Below are positions 45,105-55,264 of a stretch of 64,000 bases of DNA, one piece after another (positions within the stretch are counted from its first letter, which is position 1; each line of letters starts with the position of its first letter). Position numbers and translations under genes: made by a program. This DNA comes from RPQJ01 sp963778185. GTDB taxonomy: Bacteria > Pseudomonadota > Gammaproteobacteria > Steroidobacterales > Steroidobacteraceae. The notes under the pieces were generated by a model. The model was given only the letters and a program-made list of their open reading frames with translations, made no database searches and was not told the DNA's origin. The stretch covers positions 620,001 to 684,000 of the forward strand of contig CAVZTF010000004.1 of the NCBI GenBank assembly GCA_963778185.1, in the 5' to 3' direction.

Positions 45105-45130
45105 CGCCTGGGGTGCATCTAACCCAGGCG
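45105..45130 (+). promoter_or_regulatory. Hairpin covering the ribosome site of the sigma gene
   Basis: CGCCTGGG (45105-45112) and CCCAGGCG (45123-45130) form a perfect eight-base-pair stem with a ten-base loop. The right arm contains CCAGG, the only ribosome-site-like purines before the ATG at 45132, so initiation would be blocked while the stem stays folded. This suggests translational control of the sigma factor. Confidence 0.55.
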
Positions 45131-45131
45131 A

Positions 45132-45704
45132 ATGACCTCGTTCTTCGACAATTCCGTGCCTCCTGAAACCGTCGCCCGCGCCCGTGCGGGGGAGGAGGCC
45201 GCGTGCGCAGCCATCTACCAGGCGTTCGAGCGGCCGGTTCGCACGCTGACCCGGCGGCTGGCGGCCCGGCGCGCCGTTGCGGAGGATCTCGCGCAGGACA
45301 CCTTTGTCGAGGTCCTCACCAGCCTCCACCAGTTCGACGGCCGCGGCTCCTTCGCTGGCTGGGTGCGCAGCATCGCGGTCAGCAAGTGCCTCATGCACCT
45401 GCGCTCGCCCTGGCACCGCCGCCTGCGCTGGCTGGATGACGATCCCGTCGCGCCCGCTGCCACGGCGGCGGGGCCGGTGGACGTCGACCTGGAGCGCGCG
45501 CTCAACCGCCTTGGCGACGAGGCGCGCCTCGTCGTGTGGCTGCACGACGTCGAGGGCTACACGCACGCGGAGATCGGCGCGCTCCTGGGCGGTACGCCGA
45601 GCCTGTCCAAGTCGCAGCTCGCCCGCGCGCACGCGCGCCTGCGAGATCTGCTGGAGCCCGAAGGAGAGAAATCGCCATGCCTGCGCGTGTCGACGAGTAC
45701 CTGA
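45132..45704 (+). CDS. ECF-type RNA polymerase sigma factor
   Basis: 190 residues. Region 2 is visible as IYQAFERPVRTLTRRLAARRAVAEDLAQDTFVEVLTSLHQFDGRGSFAGWVRSIAVSKCLMHLR and region 4 as LNRLGDEARLVVWLHDVEGYTHAEIGALLGGTPSLSKSQLARAHARLRDLL. Regions 1.1 and 3 are absent, as in ECF sigmas. Its 3' end overlaps the next gene by 28 bases, and the following small membrane protein is the expected anti-sigma. The ribosome site lies in a hairpin (45105-45130). The regulon is probably envelope-related, given the PDZ protein two genes on. Confidence 0.88.
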   Translation: MTSFFDNSVPPETVARARAGEEAACAAIYQAFERPVRTLTRRLAARRAVAEDLAQDTFVEVLTSLHQFDGRGSFAGWVRSIAVSKCLMHLRSPWHRRLRWLDDDPVAPAATAAGPVDVDLERALNRLGDEARLVVWLHDVEGYTHAEIGALLGGTPSLSKSQLARAHARLRDLLEPEGEKSPCLRVSTST

Positions 45705-46216
45705 GCCTCACCGAGCGCCTGCGCGCCTTGCCGCAGATCGCGACCGACCCGGACGGCTGGCAGGCCGTGCGGAGGAAGCTCGACGCGAGGGCCGGCCGGC
45801 CGCGCCGGCAGGGACGCGTCGCGCGCTTCGCCGCCGCGGCGTCCGTCGCCGCGCTCGGCCTGTTCGCCGGCCTCATGCTGGTCGAGGACCGCCCGGCGCT
45901 CGAGGCACTTCCCGGTCCTGCAACGGTCGCATCCGCGCTGGCCGAGGATCGCATCGAGTCGCTGCGGGCTCGCTCGCAGGCGCTCGAGGAGCTGCTTGCC
46001 GCCCTGCCGTCGCGCCCGGCGGTGGGGCGCGCCGGTACCTCGTTGCCCATCGACACCCTCGAGGCCGAGGTGCAGTGGCTCGACCACCAGTTGTCGCTCG
46101 CTCACCTCGCGCAGGTGGCGGCGCCCGAGGCCGAGCGTCTGTGGCGCGACCGCGTCGAAACCATGAATTCGCTCGTGCAGTTGCGCTACGTCGAGGCGCA
46201 GCGTTACGTACTTTGA
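45677..46216 (+). CDS. Probable membrane anti-sigma factor
   Basis: 179 residues from ATG 45677 (AAGGAGAG ribosome site inside the sigma gene). Residues 1-50 are polar and could form the sigma-binding domain; a single membrane segment VARFAAAASVAALGLFAGLMLV spans about 55-75; the rest is helical and periplasmic (ALAEDRIESLRARSQALEELL; SLPIDTLEAEVQWLDHQLSL). The 28-base overlap with the sigma gene and this build suit a transmembrane anti-sigma factor. No zinc-binding HxxxCxxC is present, so it is not a ZAS type; it is assigned by context rather than by family. Confidence 0.65.
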   Translation: MPARVDEYLSLTERLRALPQIATDPDGWQAVRRKLDARAGRPRRQGRVARFAAAASVAALGLFAGLMLVEDRPALEALPGPATVASALAEDRIESLRARSQALEELLAALPSRPAVGRAGTSLPIDTLEAEVQWLDHQLSLAHLAQVAAPEAERLWRDRVETMNSLVQLRYVEAQRYVL

Positions 46217-46230
46217 ACTGGAGACAGCGC

Positions 46231-47214
46231 ATGAATCTCAGGTGGAAGGCAGGTGTGGTCGGGGCCGCGACGCTCGCGGGCCTGATGCTGCTCGCGCCGG
46301 CGGCGCAGTCGGCGACGGAGAATCCGCCGGCGGACCGTGCCGCGATCGAGAAGCAGCTCGCGGAGGCCCGCGGGAGGCTCGATGACGCTGCACGCGACGT
46401 GGCGGACCTGAGCCGCCAGCTGTACGGCGGGCACGAGCGCGACGTCGTCAAGGGCGGGCAGGGCCGGCAACGCGGGGCGATGCTCGGCATCAACATCGCC
46501 GATGCACCGCAGCGCGACGAGGGCGTCGAGGTCATGGGTGTGAGCCCGGGCGGGGCTGCCGAGCGCGCGGGCCTGCGCACCGGCGACGTGATCGTCGCCG
46601 TCAATGGCAAGGCGCTGCGCAAGAGCGCCGAGCGCACGCCCAGCCAGGAGCTCGTCGAGTTCATGCGCGGCGTCGAGCCGGGGCAGGTCGTCACGGTCGA
46701 GTACCTGCGCACGGGAAAGCGCCAGTCCACCGAGGTCACGACTACCCGGCCAGCGACCCCGATGGCCCGCATCCTGCGTGACCGCATGGCGTTGCCGCTG
46801 CCCGAAGGCATGGAGCTTCCGGATTTCGAGGAGATGCTCGGCCCAGGTCGCTCGTTCCGTTCGCTCGAGCTGGTGCAGGTCACGCCCCGGCTTGGCCAGT
46901 ACTTTGGCACGGACAGCGGGCTGCTGGTCGTGCGCGTGCAGGCCGGAGGCGGGCTCCCGCTCGAGGAGGGCGACGTGCTGCAGTCGATCGACGGACGCAC
47001 CCCGGAAAGCCCGGGACATGCGTTCCGCATCCTCCGTTCCTACCAGCCGGGCGAGAAAGTGAAGCTCGGCGTGCTGCGCAACCGCAAGCGGCTGGTCCTC
47101 GAGGCCGTGATCCCGACGGACGGGGCGATGAGCGGCCCGGCGTGGCCGCGGAAGCCCCGGGCGCTGCCCGTCCCCCCGCCGCCCCCGCCTCCGGCGGACT
47201 CGGGCCCGGCCTGA
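46231..47214 (+). CDS. Exported protein with two PDZ domains
   Basis: 327 residues from ATG 46231 (GGAGA ribosome site). Signal peptide WKAGVVGAATLAGLMLLAPAAQSA, a coiled-coil-like helix (AAIEKQLAEARGRLDDAARDVADLSRQL), then PDZ 1 (LGINIADAPQRDEGVEVMGVSPGGAAERAGLRTGDVIVAVNG, about 85-160) and PDZ 2 (SGLLVVRVQAGGGLPLEEGDVLQSIDGR, about 225-300), ending in a poly-proline tail. No serine protease domain is present, unlike DegS/DegP. It may sense or bind misfolded envelope proteins and tune the sigma/anti-sigma pair encoded just upstream, 14 bases away; that role is inference. Confidence 0.85.
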   Translation: MNLRWKAGVVGAATLAGLMLLAPAAQSATENPPADRAAIEKQLAEARGRLDDAARDVADLSRQLYGGHERDVVKGGQGRQRGAMLGINIADAPQRDEGVEVMGVSPGGAAERAGLRTGDVIVAVNGKALRKSAERTPSQELVEFMRGVEPGQVVTVEYLRTGKRQSTEVTTTRPATPMARILRDRMALPLPEGMELPDFEEMLGPGRSFRSLELVQVTPRLGQYFGTDSGLLVVRVQAGGGLPLEEGDVLQSIDGRTPESPGHAFRILRSYQPGEKVKLGVLRNRKRLVLEAVIPTDGAMSGPAWPRKPRALPVPPPPPPPADSGPA

Positions 47215-47275
47215 CGCGCGGCCGGTTCTGGCCGGGGGTCGTGGCTGGCGGCCCCTCTGCTAGCATGCGCGGCCC

Positions 47276-48321
<1,046 letters not shown>

Positions 48322-48325
<4 letters not shown>

Positions 48326-49464
48326 GCTTCGAGCGGCTGGCGAGCGACGGGCTCGCGCGCCGCGGCCGCCTGACGCTCAGGCGCGGCGCCGTCGAGACTC
48401 CGGTGTTCATGCCGGTCGGCACCTACGGCACGGTGAAGGCGATGACTCCCGAGGAACTCACGGGCCTCGGCGCGCAGGTGGTGCTCGGCAACACCTTCCA
48501 CCTCATGCTGCGACCCGGCGCCGAGGTCATCCGCGCGCACGGTGGGCTGCACGGTTTCATGCACTGGGCGGGGCCCATCCTGACCGACTCGGGCGGATTC
48601 CAGGTATTCAGCCTCGCCGACCTGCGCAAGATGACCGAGGAGGGAGTGCGGTTCCGCTCGCCGGTGAATGGCGACGCGGTGTTCCTCAGCCCCGAGATCT
48701 CGATGCAGGTGCAGACAGCGCTCGATTCCGATGTCGCGATGGTCTTCGACGAGTGCCCGCCCTATCCGGCGAGCGAGCGCCAGGCGCGCGAGTCGATGGA
48801 ACTGTCCATGCGCTGGGCGCGGCGCAGTCGCGACGAGTTCGCTCGCCTCGGCAACCCGAACGCACTGTTCGGCATCGTGCAGGGTGGCACCCACCTGCCA
48901 CTGCGCCTCGAATCGCTCGCGGCGCTCACCGGGGTCGGCTTCGACGGCTACGCGGTGGGCGGGCTCGCGGTCGGCGAGCCGGCCGGGGAGCGCAACTCGG
49001 TGCTCGAGGCGCTCGCGCCGCACTTGCCGGCGGACCGGCCGCGCTACCTGATGGGGGTGGGCACGCCGACCGACATCGTGCAGGCGGTCGCCCGCGGCAT
49101 CGACATGTTCGACTGCGTCATGCCGACCCGCAACGCCCGCAATGGCCACCTGTTCACGAGCGCGGGCGTGGTCAAGATCCGCAACGCCGCCCACCAGTCC
49201 GACACGCGACCGCTCGACGCGGACTGCGACTGCTACACCTGCCGCAACTATTCGCGCGCCTACCTGCGCCACCTCGACCGCTGCAACGAGATCCTGGGCG
49301 CGCGGTTGAACACCATCCACAATCTCCGCTATTACCTGCGGCTGATGGATCGGATCCGCGCCGCCATCGAACGGGGGGAATACGGCCGGTTCGCGGCCGG
49401 TTTCCTGGCCGGGCCGGAGGGCGCCAACACTGCGACCGGCAGCCCGGCCGACGCTCGGGTATAA
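48322..49464 (+). CDS. tgt: tRNA-guanine transglycosylase
   Basis: 380 residues from ATG 48322, overlapping queA. Catalytic features: ETPVFMPVGTYGTVKAM, the nucleophile/base region GPILTDSGGFQVFSLADLRKMTEEGVRF, DVAMVFDECPPYP, the zinc-binding CDCYTCRNYSRAYLRHL near residue 305 with the His after it, and GVGTPTDIVQAVARGIDMFDCVMPTRNARNG. It swaps guanine for preQ1 at tRNA position 34. The frame ends at 49464, where TATAAT overlaps the stop. Confidence 0.96.
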
Positions 49465-49499
49465 TTTGGGGCCTTTTTTGAAGCCCCCCGACGGGGGGC
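49460..49499 (+). promoter_or_regulatory. -10 box and alternative hairpins ahead of yajC
   Basis: TATAAT at 49460-49465 overlaps the tgt stop and may start the yajC transcript, though no -35 is clear. Downstream, GGGGC (49468-49472) can pair with GCCCC at 49483-49487, or GCCCCCC (49483-49489) can pair with GGGGGGC (49493-49499) as a seven-base-pair stem. The two hairpins exclude each other, so the leader could act as a switch; the ribosome site GGAG follows at about 49507. Confidence 0.45.
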
Positions 49500-49519
49500 C
49501 GACACAGGAGTTTCCTCTG

Positions 49520-49849
49520 ATGGATTGGTTGATCCCGAGCGCCTGGGCGCAGGCGGCAGGCGGCGCGCAGCCCAATGCGTTCGTGCAGCTGCTGCCCCTG
49601 GTCCTGATTTTCGTCGTCTTCTACTTCCTGCTGATCCGGCCGCAGGCCAAGCGCGCCAAGGAACACAAGGCCATGGTCGCCGCGCTCGCCGTGGGCGACG
49701 AGGTCGTCGTCGGCGGCGGCATCCTGGGCAAGGTCACGGAGCTGGGCGACCAGTTCCTCACCGTGGAAGTGGCCGACGGCATGCGCATCAAGGTCCAGCG
49801 CCACACGATTTCGAGCATCCTGCCCAAGGGCACCCTCAAGAGCGCCTGA
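49520..49849 (+). CDS. yajC: Sec translocon accessory protein YajC
   Basis: 109 residues from ATG 49520, with GGAG about ten bases upstream. Single membrane segment LLPLVLIFVVFYFLLIRPQ followed by the family motif RPQAKRAKEHKAMVAALAVGDEVVVGGGILGKVTEL. It joins SecD-SecF in the holo-translocon of the inner membrane. SecD begins 17 bases later. Confidence 0.95.
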   Translation: MDWLIPSAWAQAAGGAQPNAFVQLLPLVLIFVVFYFLLIRPQAKRAKEHKAMVAALAVGDEVVVGGGILGKVTELGDQFLTVEVADGMRIKVQRHTISSILPKGTLKSA

Positions 49850-49866
49850 GCCGCGGAGTCTCGAGA

Positions 49867-51726
49867 ATGCACACGTATCCGGCCTGGAAGGTCTGGCTGG
49901 TCGCCGTCGTCATGCTGGCGGCCATGCTGCTTGCGCTGCCGAACGTGTTCGGCGACGCCCCAGCGTTGCAGCTGTCGCGCAACGACAGGGCCGCCATCAC
50001 TGCGGAAGGCCAGGCGGGCGTGATCGCCATCCTTGCCGGCAAGGGCGTCCCGGTCGAGGCGTCCTACCTGGAGGGCGACCGGCTGGTGCTGCGGTTCGCC
50101 ACCGTCGAGCAGCAGCTCGCGGCCCGCGATACCGTCAACGAAGCGGCCCCTCGCGAGTACCTCACGGCGCTTTCGCAGGCGCCGCGTACCCCGGCGTGGA
50201 TGCGCGCCATCGGGCTCAAACCCATGAGCCTCGGCCTCGACCTGCGCGGCGGCGTGCACTTCCTCTACGAAGTCGACGTGAAGGGCGCGGTCACGCAACT
50301 GCTCTCGAGCATGGAGCGCGACTACCGCACGTTGCTGCGCAATGAGCGTATTCCCTACACGGGCGTGCAGCACGACGGCGCCGGCACGGTGAAGCTGGAG
50401 CTGCGCAGCGGTGACGACGTCGAGCGCGTCGCAGCGGTGTTGCGCAAGCAGGACCCGCTGGTCACCCTCGCGACGGAGCGGCTCGGCGAGGGCGGCGTCG
50501 TGAGCATCACGCTCCGGCCGGAGCAGATCAAGCAGCGCCAGGACTTCGCGATCCAGCAGAACATCACCACGCTGCGCAATCGGGTCGACGAGCTCGGCGT
50601 CACCGAGCCCATCGTCACGCGCCAGGGCATCGACCGCATCGTCGTGCAGCTGCCCGGCGTGCAGGACCCGAACGAGGCCCTGCGGGTGCTGGGCGCCACG
50701 GCCACCCTCGAGTTCCGCCTGGTGGACGACCAGAACGACGCGATCGAGGCCGAGCGCACCAAGCGGGCGCCGCTCGGCTCCAAGCTGTACCAGCGTCGCG
50801 AGGGCGGGCCGGTGCTGCTGAAGCGAGACGTGATCGCCTCGGGCGAGCAGCTGGTGGACGCCAGCTCGGGCTTCTCCGAGGGGCAACCCGCGGTGTACGT
50901 GAAGCTCGACGCCCGTGGCGCTTCCGAGATGCTCGAGACCACGCGCGAGAACCTCGGCCGCCCGATGGCCGTGGTCTTCATCGAGAAGAAGCGCATCGCC
51001 GAGACGGAGCCCTGCCACGGCGTGCGCTCGGACACCGAGTGCACCGAGGAGGAAGTCATCAGCGTCGCGACGATCCGCGGCGTCTTCAGCAGCAACTTCC
51101 AGATCACCGGCCTGCTCGCCGGCGAGGCGCGCGAGCTCGCGCTGCTGCTGCGTGCCGGCTCGCTGGCGGCCCCGCTCTACATCGTCGAGCAGCGCACCAT
51201 CGGGCCGAGCCTCGGCCAGGACAACGTCGACCGCGGGTTCAAGGCGCTGGTGATCGGTCTCATCGGGATGTTCATCTTCCTGGCGGTCTACTACCGGCGG
51301 TTCGGCCTGGTGGCCTGCGTGGTGCTGTTCTCCAACATGGTGCTGCTCACGGCCATGATGTCGCTGCTGCAGGCTTCGCTGTCGCTGCCCGGCATCGCGG
51401 GCATCGTGCTCACGGTCGGCATGGCCGCCGACGCCAATGTCCTGATCTACGAGCGCATCCGCGAGGAGCTCAGGAACGGCATGAGCCCGCACGCGGCGAT
51501 CAACGCGGGCTTCGACAAGGCCTTCTCGGCGATCGCGGATTCGAACATCACGACCCTGATCGCCGGCATCGTGCTGTTCACGTTCGGTACCGGCCCCGTG
51601 CGCGGCTTCGCCGTCACCCTTTGCATCGGCATCCTGACCTCGATGTTCACCGCGATCGTCGGCAGCCGTGCGCTCATCCACGTGATCTGGGGCCGCCGGC
51701 GCAAGCTGGAATCCCTGCCGATCTGA
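49867..51726 (+). CDS. secD: Protein translocase subunit SecD
   Basis: 619 residues from ATG 49867. Membrane segment 1 at the start (WLVAVVMLAAMLLALPNVF), SLGLDLRGGVHFLYEVD (D1 motif), the large periplasmic P1 domain, then D5/D6 motifs IVLTVGMAADANVLIYERIREEL and five more membrane segments. With SecF it uses the proton gradient to finish protein export. The length fits the E. coli protein (615). SecF follows after 10 bases. Confidence 0.96.
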   Translation: MHTYPAWKVWLVAVVMLAAMLLALPNVFGDAPALQLSRNDRAAITAEGQAGVIAILAGKGVPVEASYLEGDRLVLRFATVEQQLAARDTVNEAAPREYLTALSQAPRTPAWMRAIGLKPMSLGLDLRGGVHFLYEVDVKGAVTQLLSSMERDYRTLLRNERIPYTGVQHDGAGTVKLELRSGDDVERVAAVLRKQDPLVTLATERLGEGGVVSITLRPEQIKQRQDFAIQQNITTLRNRVDELGVTEPIVTRQGIDRIVVQLPGVQDPNEALRVLGATATLEFRLVDDQNDAIEAERTKRAPLGSKLYQRREGGPVLLKRDVIASGEQLVDASSGFSEGQPAVYVKLDARGASEMLETTRENLGRPMAVVFIEKKRIAETEPCHGVRSDTECTEEEVISVATIRGVFSSNFQITGLLAGEARELALLLRAGSLAAPLYIVEQRTIGPSLGQDNVDRGFKALVIGLIGMFIFLAVYYRRFGLVACVVLFSNMVLLTAMMSLLQASLSLPGIAGIVLTVGMAADANVLIYERIREELRNGMSPHAAINAGFDKAFSAIADSNITTLIAGIVLFTFGTGPVRGFAVTLCIGILTSMFTAIVGSRALIHVIWGRRRKLESLPI

Positions 51727-51736
51727 GGCCGCCAAC

Positions 51737-52672
51737 ATGGAAATCTTCAAGCAGAAGACCAGCTTCCGGTTCATGCCGCTGCGCAAGCGCTGGTACGCCA
51801 TTTCGGTCGTGCTGTTGCTCGCGTCCATGGCGCTGCTGGCGTTCCGGGGTCTCAACCTGGGCATCGACTTCACGGGCGGCGTGGTGCTCGAACTCACGTT
51901 CCCGCAGGCCGCGGACCTCGACCAGGTGCGCAGCGCGGTCGGGAAGGCCGGCTACGAGGACGCCGTGGTGCAGAGTTTCGGCACCTCGCACGACGTGCTG
52001 GTCCGCCTGCTGCCCGAGGAAGGCAAGGACGTCAACGCGGTGAGTCGGGAAGTGCTGGGGGCACTGCAGTCCTACGAGCCGGCGGCACAGCTGCGGCGCA
52101 CCGAGGTGGTGGGCGCGCAGGTCGGGAAGGAACTCGGTGAGCAGGGGGCGCTCGCGGCGCTGTTCGCGTTCCTGCTGATCCTGGCCTATGTCGCGGTGCG
52201 CTTCCAGTGGAAACTCGCGGTCGGATCGATCGTGGCGGCGCTGCACGATCCGATCCTGGTGCTCGGCGCATTCGCCGCCACGCAGATGACGTTCGACCTG
52301 CCGGCGCTCGCGGCGATCCTCGCCGTCGTCGGCTACTCGCTCAACGACACGGTGGTGGTGTTCGACCGCATCCGCGAGCGCTTCGTGATGACCCGCAAGG
52401 GCAGCCCGGCCGAGATCATCGACCTCGCCATCAACGAGACGCTGTCGCGCACCTTGATGACCAGCGTCACGACGCTGGTGGCCGTGTTCTCGCTGTTGCT
52501 GATCGCGGGCGACATGCTGAAGGGATTTTCGGCGGCGCTCGCCATCGGCGTGTTCGTTGGCACCTATTCGTCCATCTTCGTCGCGAGTTCCATCGCCCTC
52601 GACCTCAAGCTGACCGCGCGCGACCTGATGCCGGCGCAGCGTGAGAAGGGCGCCGTAGACGACATGCCCTGA
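51737..52672 (+). CDS. secF: Protein translocase subunit SecF
   Basis: 311 residues, six membrane segments. Conserved GIDFTGGVVLELTFPQ (the F1/D1 equivalent), VGYSLNDTVVVFDRIRERF and the signature NETLSRTLMTSVTTLVAVFSLLLI. It completes the yajC-secD-secF set. The end DMPAQREKGAVDDMP-like tail is short and charged. Confidence 0.96.
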   Translation: MEIFKQKTSFRFMPLRKRWYAISVVLLLASMALLAFRGLNLGIDFTGGVVLELTFPQAADLDQVRSAVGKAGYEDAVVQSFGTSHDVLVRLLPEEGKDVNAVSREVLGALQSYEPAAQLRRTEVVGAQVGKELGEQGALAALFAFLLILAYVAVRFQWKLAVGSIVAALHDPILVLGAFAATQMTFDLPALAAILAVVGYSLNDTVVVFDRIRERFVMTRKGSPAEIIDLAINETLSRTLMTSVTTLVAVFSLLLIAGDMLKGFSAALAIGVFVGTYSSIFVASSIALDLKLTARDLMPAQREKGAVDDMP

Positions 52673-52715
52673 CCGGCCGGGGACGGCCTTACCTGCCTGA
52701 CGCCGGAGACGTGCA

Positions 52716-53690
52716 GTGACCGAACTGGTCTGGGGCGCCTTTCTAGCGTTCTTCCTGACGCTGCTGTTCCTCGACCTGAGCGTGCTGCACCGCGAGGCCG
52801 CCGAGCTGTCGGTGAAGCAGGCGTTGTTCTGGACGCTGGTCTGGGTGAGCGTCGCCTCCTCGTTCACCTTCGTCGTGCACGGCCTCTACGAGTACCGCTG
52901 GCTGGGATTCGAGCCGGGGCCCGGCGTGGTGGACGGCATGGACGCCGTGGTGCAGTTCGTGACCGGCTACCTGCTCGAGTGGTCGCTGTCGGTCGACAAC
53001 ATCTTCGTCATCGCGCTGATCTTCTCCTACCTCAGGATCCCGACGCTGTACCAGTACCGGGTGCTGTTCTGGGGCATCGTGGGCGCGATCGTGCTGCGCG
53101 GCCTGATGATCGCCGCCGGCACGACGCTGCTCGCGCACTTCGACTGGATGTTCTACGTGTTCGGCGCGATCCTGCTGATCTCCGCCCTCAGGATGCTGCG
53201 CGACGACGACGGCGAGCCTGATTTCGGGTCGAGCTTCCCGGCGCGCCTGGTGCGCCGCTTCGTGCCGGTCACCGACGAGATCGACCGTGCGCGGTTCTTC
53301 GTGCGCAAGGCCGGGCACCTGTACGCCACGCCGCTGTTCGTGGCGCTGATCATGGTTGAACTCACCGACGTGGTGTTCGCGGTCGACTCGATCCCGGCGA
53401 TCCTCGCGGTGACGCGCGACCCGTTCCTGGTGTTCACCTCGAACGCCTTCGCCATCCTCGGCCTGCGCTCGCTGTATTTCGCGGTCGCCGGGCTGATGGC
53501 GATGTTCCGCTACCTGCGCTACAGCCTCGTGCTGATCCTGGCCTTCGTCGGCGTGAAGATGCTGATGGTGACCCACTTCCACGTGCCGAACCTGGTGTCG
53601 CTCGGCATCATCGTCGGCACGCTCGCCGGTGGTGTGCTCGCGTCGCTGTGGGCGACGCGCCGCGAGGAGCGGCGGGCCGCGCGCGGCTGA
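52716..53690 (+). CDS. TerC/Alx-family membrane protein
   Basis: 324 residues from GTG 52716, eight to nine membrane segments. TerC signatures: LLEWSLSVDNIFVIALIFSYLRIP and the later LFVALIMVELTDVVFAVDSIPAILAVTRDPFLVFTSNAFAILGLRSLYF, each with acidic membrane residues (WSLSVDN, ELTDVVFAVDS). Members include Alx, a manganese exporter, and tellurium-resistance TerC; recent work links the family to metal loading of exported proteins. Placement right after secF (43 bases) fits that idea but does not prove it. No yybP-ykoY riboswitch is visible upstream. Confidence 0.92.
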   Translation: MTELVWGAFLAFFLTLLFLDLSVLHREAAELSVKQALFWTLVWVSVASSFTFVVHGLYEYRWLGFEPGPGVVDGMDAVVQFVTGYLLEWSLSVDNIFVIALIFSYLRIPTLYQYRVLFWGIVGAIVLRGLMIAAGTTLLAHFDWMFYVFGAILLISALRMLRDDDGEPDFGSSFPARLVRRFVPVTDEIDRARFFVRKAGHLYATPLFVALIMVELTDVVFAVDSIPAILAVTRDPFLVFTSNAFAILGLRSLYFAVAGLMAMFRYLRYSLVLILAFVGVKMLMVTHFHVPNLVSLGIIVGTLAGGVLASLWATRREERRAARG

Positions 53691-53697
53691 ACCGCGC
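53681..53697. terminator. Hairpin between the convergent terC-like and permease genes
   Basis: GCGCGG-CTGAA-CCGCGC forms a six-base-pair stem at the end of the TerC-like gene, between two convergent genes. It has no T tract on either strand, so it is only a possible bidirectional stop. Confidence 0.3.
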
Positions 53698-53716
53698 GTT
53701 GGACCCGCGCGGGACT

Positions 53717-55168
53717 CTAGCGTCCGGCCTTGCGCAGCTCGCTGTGCCGGAAGCCGTACAGGAAGTAGATCGCGAACCCGAGCGCGGTCCACACCAGCAG
53801 CCGCAGCCAGGTATCGTGCGGTAGCGAAGCCATCATGCCCGCGCAGATGAGCGCCCCCGCAATGCAGACGAACCACGGCGCGGGAACCTTGAACGGTCGC
53901 TTGATGTCCGGTCGCGTGTAGCGCAGCACCAGCACGCCGATGCAGACCGTCGCGAAGGCGAGCAGGGTGCCGATCGAAACCAGCTCGCCGAGGATCGTCA
54001 CCGGGAACAGGCCGCCGATCAGCGCGGCGAGCGAGCCCGTGACGAGCGTGCCGATGTACGGGGTCCGGTGCTTCGGGTGGACCTTGCGGAATATCGGCGG
54101 CAGCAGGCCGTCGCGGGACATCGCGTAGAAGATGCGCGGCTGGCCCAGCGTCATCACCAGCATCACCGAGGTCATGCCCGCGATGGCGCCGAGCTTGATC
54201 CACCCGGACAGCCAGGAGAGCTCCGGGTGGCGGTCGAGCGCAAGCGCCACCGGCGCCGCGGTGTTGAGTTCGCTGTAGTGCACCATGCCCGTGAGCACGG
54301 CGGAGACCGCGACGTAGAGCACCGTGCAGACCGCGAGGCTCGCGAGGATGCCGATGGGCATGTCGCGCTGCGGATTCCTGGCCTCCTGGGCGGCCGTCGA
54401 GACCGCGTCGAAGCCGATGTAGGCGAAGAAGATGATGCCGGCCGCCTGCAGCACGCCGCTCACGCCGAACCTGCCGAACTCACCGGTGTTCGGCGGGATG
54501 AACGGCGTCCAGTTGGCGCCGTCCACGACCCAGATGCCGAACCCGATGAACAGAACGATCACCGTGACCTTGATGGCCACGACGATGGCGTTGAAGCGCG
54601 CGGACTGGTGGATGCCGACGTAGCAGAGCGCGGTGATCGCGGCGACGATCAGCACCGCGGGCAGGTTGATGAACGCGCCGGTGCGCACGATCTCGAGGTG
54701 ACCCTCGCCCTTGGTGAACGGCGCGTTGGTGAGATGGTCGGGCAGGTGGAAGCCCATCTGCTCCACCAGGCTCACGACGTACCCCGACCAGCCGACGGCG
54801 ACCGTGCCGGCCGCGAACAGGTATTCGAGGATCAGGTTCCAGCCGATGAACCAGGCGACGAACTCGCCGAGCGTGGCGTAGGAATAGGAGTAGGCGCTGC
54901 CCGAGACAGGGATCATCGAGGCGAACTCGGCGTAGCACAGGCCGGCGAGCGCGCAGCCGAGGCCCGCGACCAGGAACGACAGGACGAGGGCCGGCCCCGC
55001 GTGATTGGCGGCGGCGGTGCCGGTGAGCACGAAGATGCCGGTGCCGATGATGGCGCCGATGCCGAGCAGCACGAGCGCGCGCGCGTCGAGCGTGCGCTGC
55101 AGCTCGTTGACGGTGTCGGCTTCGTGCAGTTCGCCGATCGGCTTGGTCGAGAACAGGCGCTTGGGCAT
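53717..55168 (-). CDS. APC-superfamily cationic amino acid permease
   Basis: 483 residues with about twelve to fourteen membrane segments. The family start ALVLLGIGAIIGTGIFVLTGTAA gives the substrate-binding glycine-rich loop, followed by SGSAYSYSYATLGEFVAWFIGWNLILEYLFAAGTVAVGWS and IGFDAVSTAAQEARNPQRDMPIGI. This is the CAT/YfnA-like group of amino-acid/proton symporters or exchangers; lysine, arginine or broad substrates are possible. It is alone, convergent with the TerC-like gene, with 96 bases to suhB on the same strand. Confidence 0.92.
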   Translation of the reverse strand: MPKRLFSTKPIGELHEADTVNELQRTLDARALVLLGIGAIIGTGIFVLTGTAAANHAGPALVLSFLVAGLGCALAGLCYAEFASMIPVSGSAYSYSYATLGEFVAWFIGWNLILEYLFAAGTVAVGWSGYVVSLVEQMGFHLPDHLTNAPFTKGEGHLEIVRTGAFINLPAVLIVAAITALCYVGIHQSARFNAIVVAIKVTVIVLFIGFGIWVVDGANWTPFIPPNTGEFGRFGVSGVLQAAGIIFFAYIGFDAVSTAAQEARNPQRDMPIGILASLAVCTVLYVAVSAVLTGMVHYSELNTAAPVALALDRHPELSWLSGWIKLGAIAGMTSVMLVMTLGQPRIFYAMSRDGLLPPIFRKVHPKHRTPYIGTLVTGSLAALIGGLFPVTILGELVSIGTLLAFATVCIGVLVLRYTRPDIKRPFKVPAPWFVCIAGALICAGMMASLPHDTWLRLLVWTALGFAIYFLYGFRHSELRKAGR

Positions 55169-55264
55169 GGAGCGAGCCTCGCGAGCGTTTCTGCGGCGCC
55201 CTGTGGGCAGGTCGGGGGAATGTACCGGAGCGCATCCGGTCCGGATAGGGGAGACGCGGCCGGC

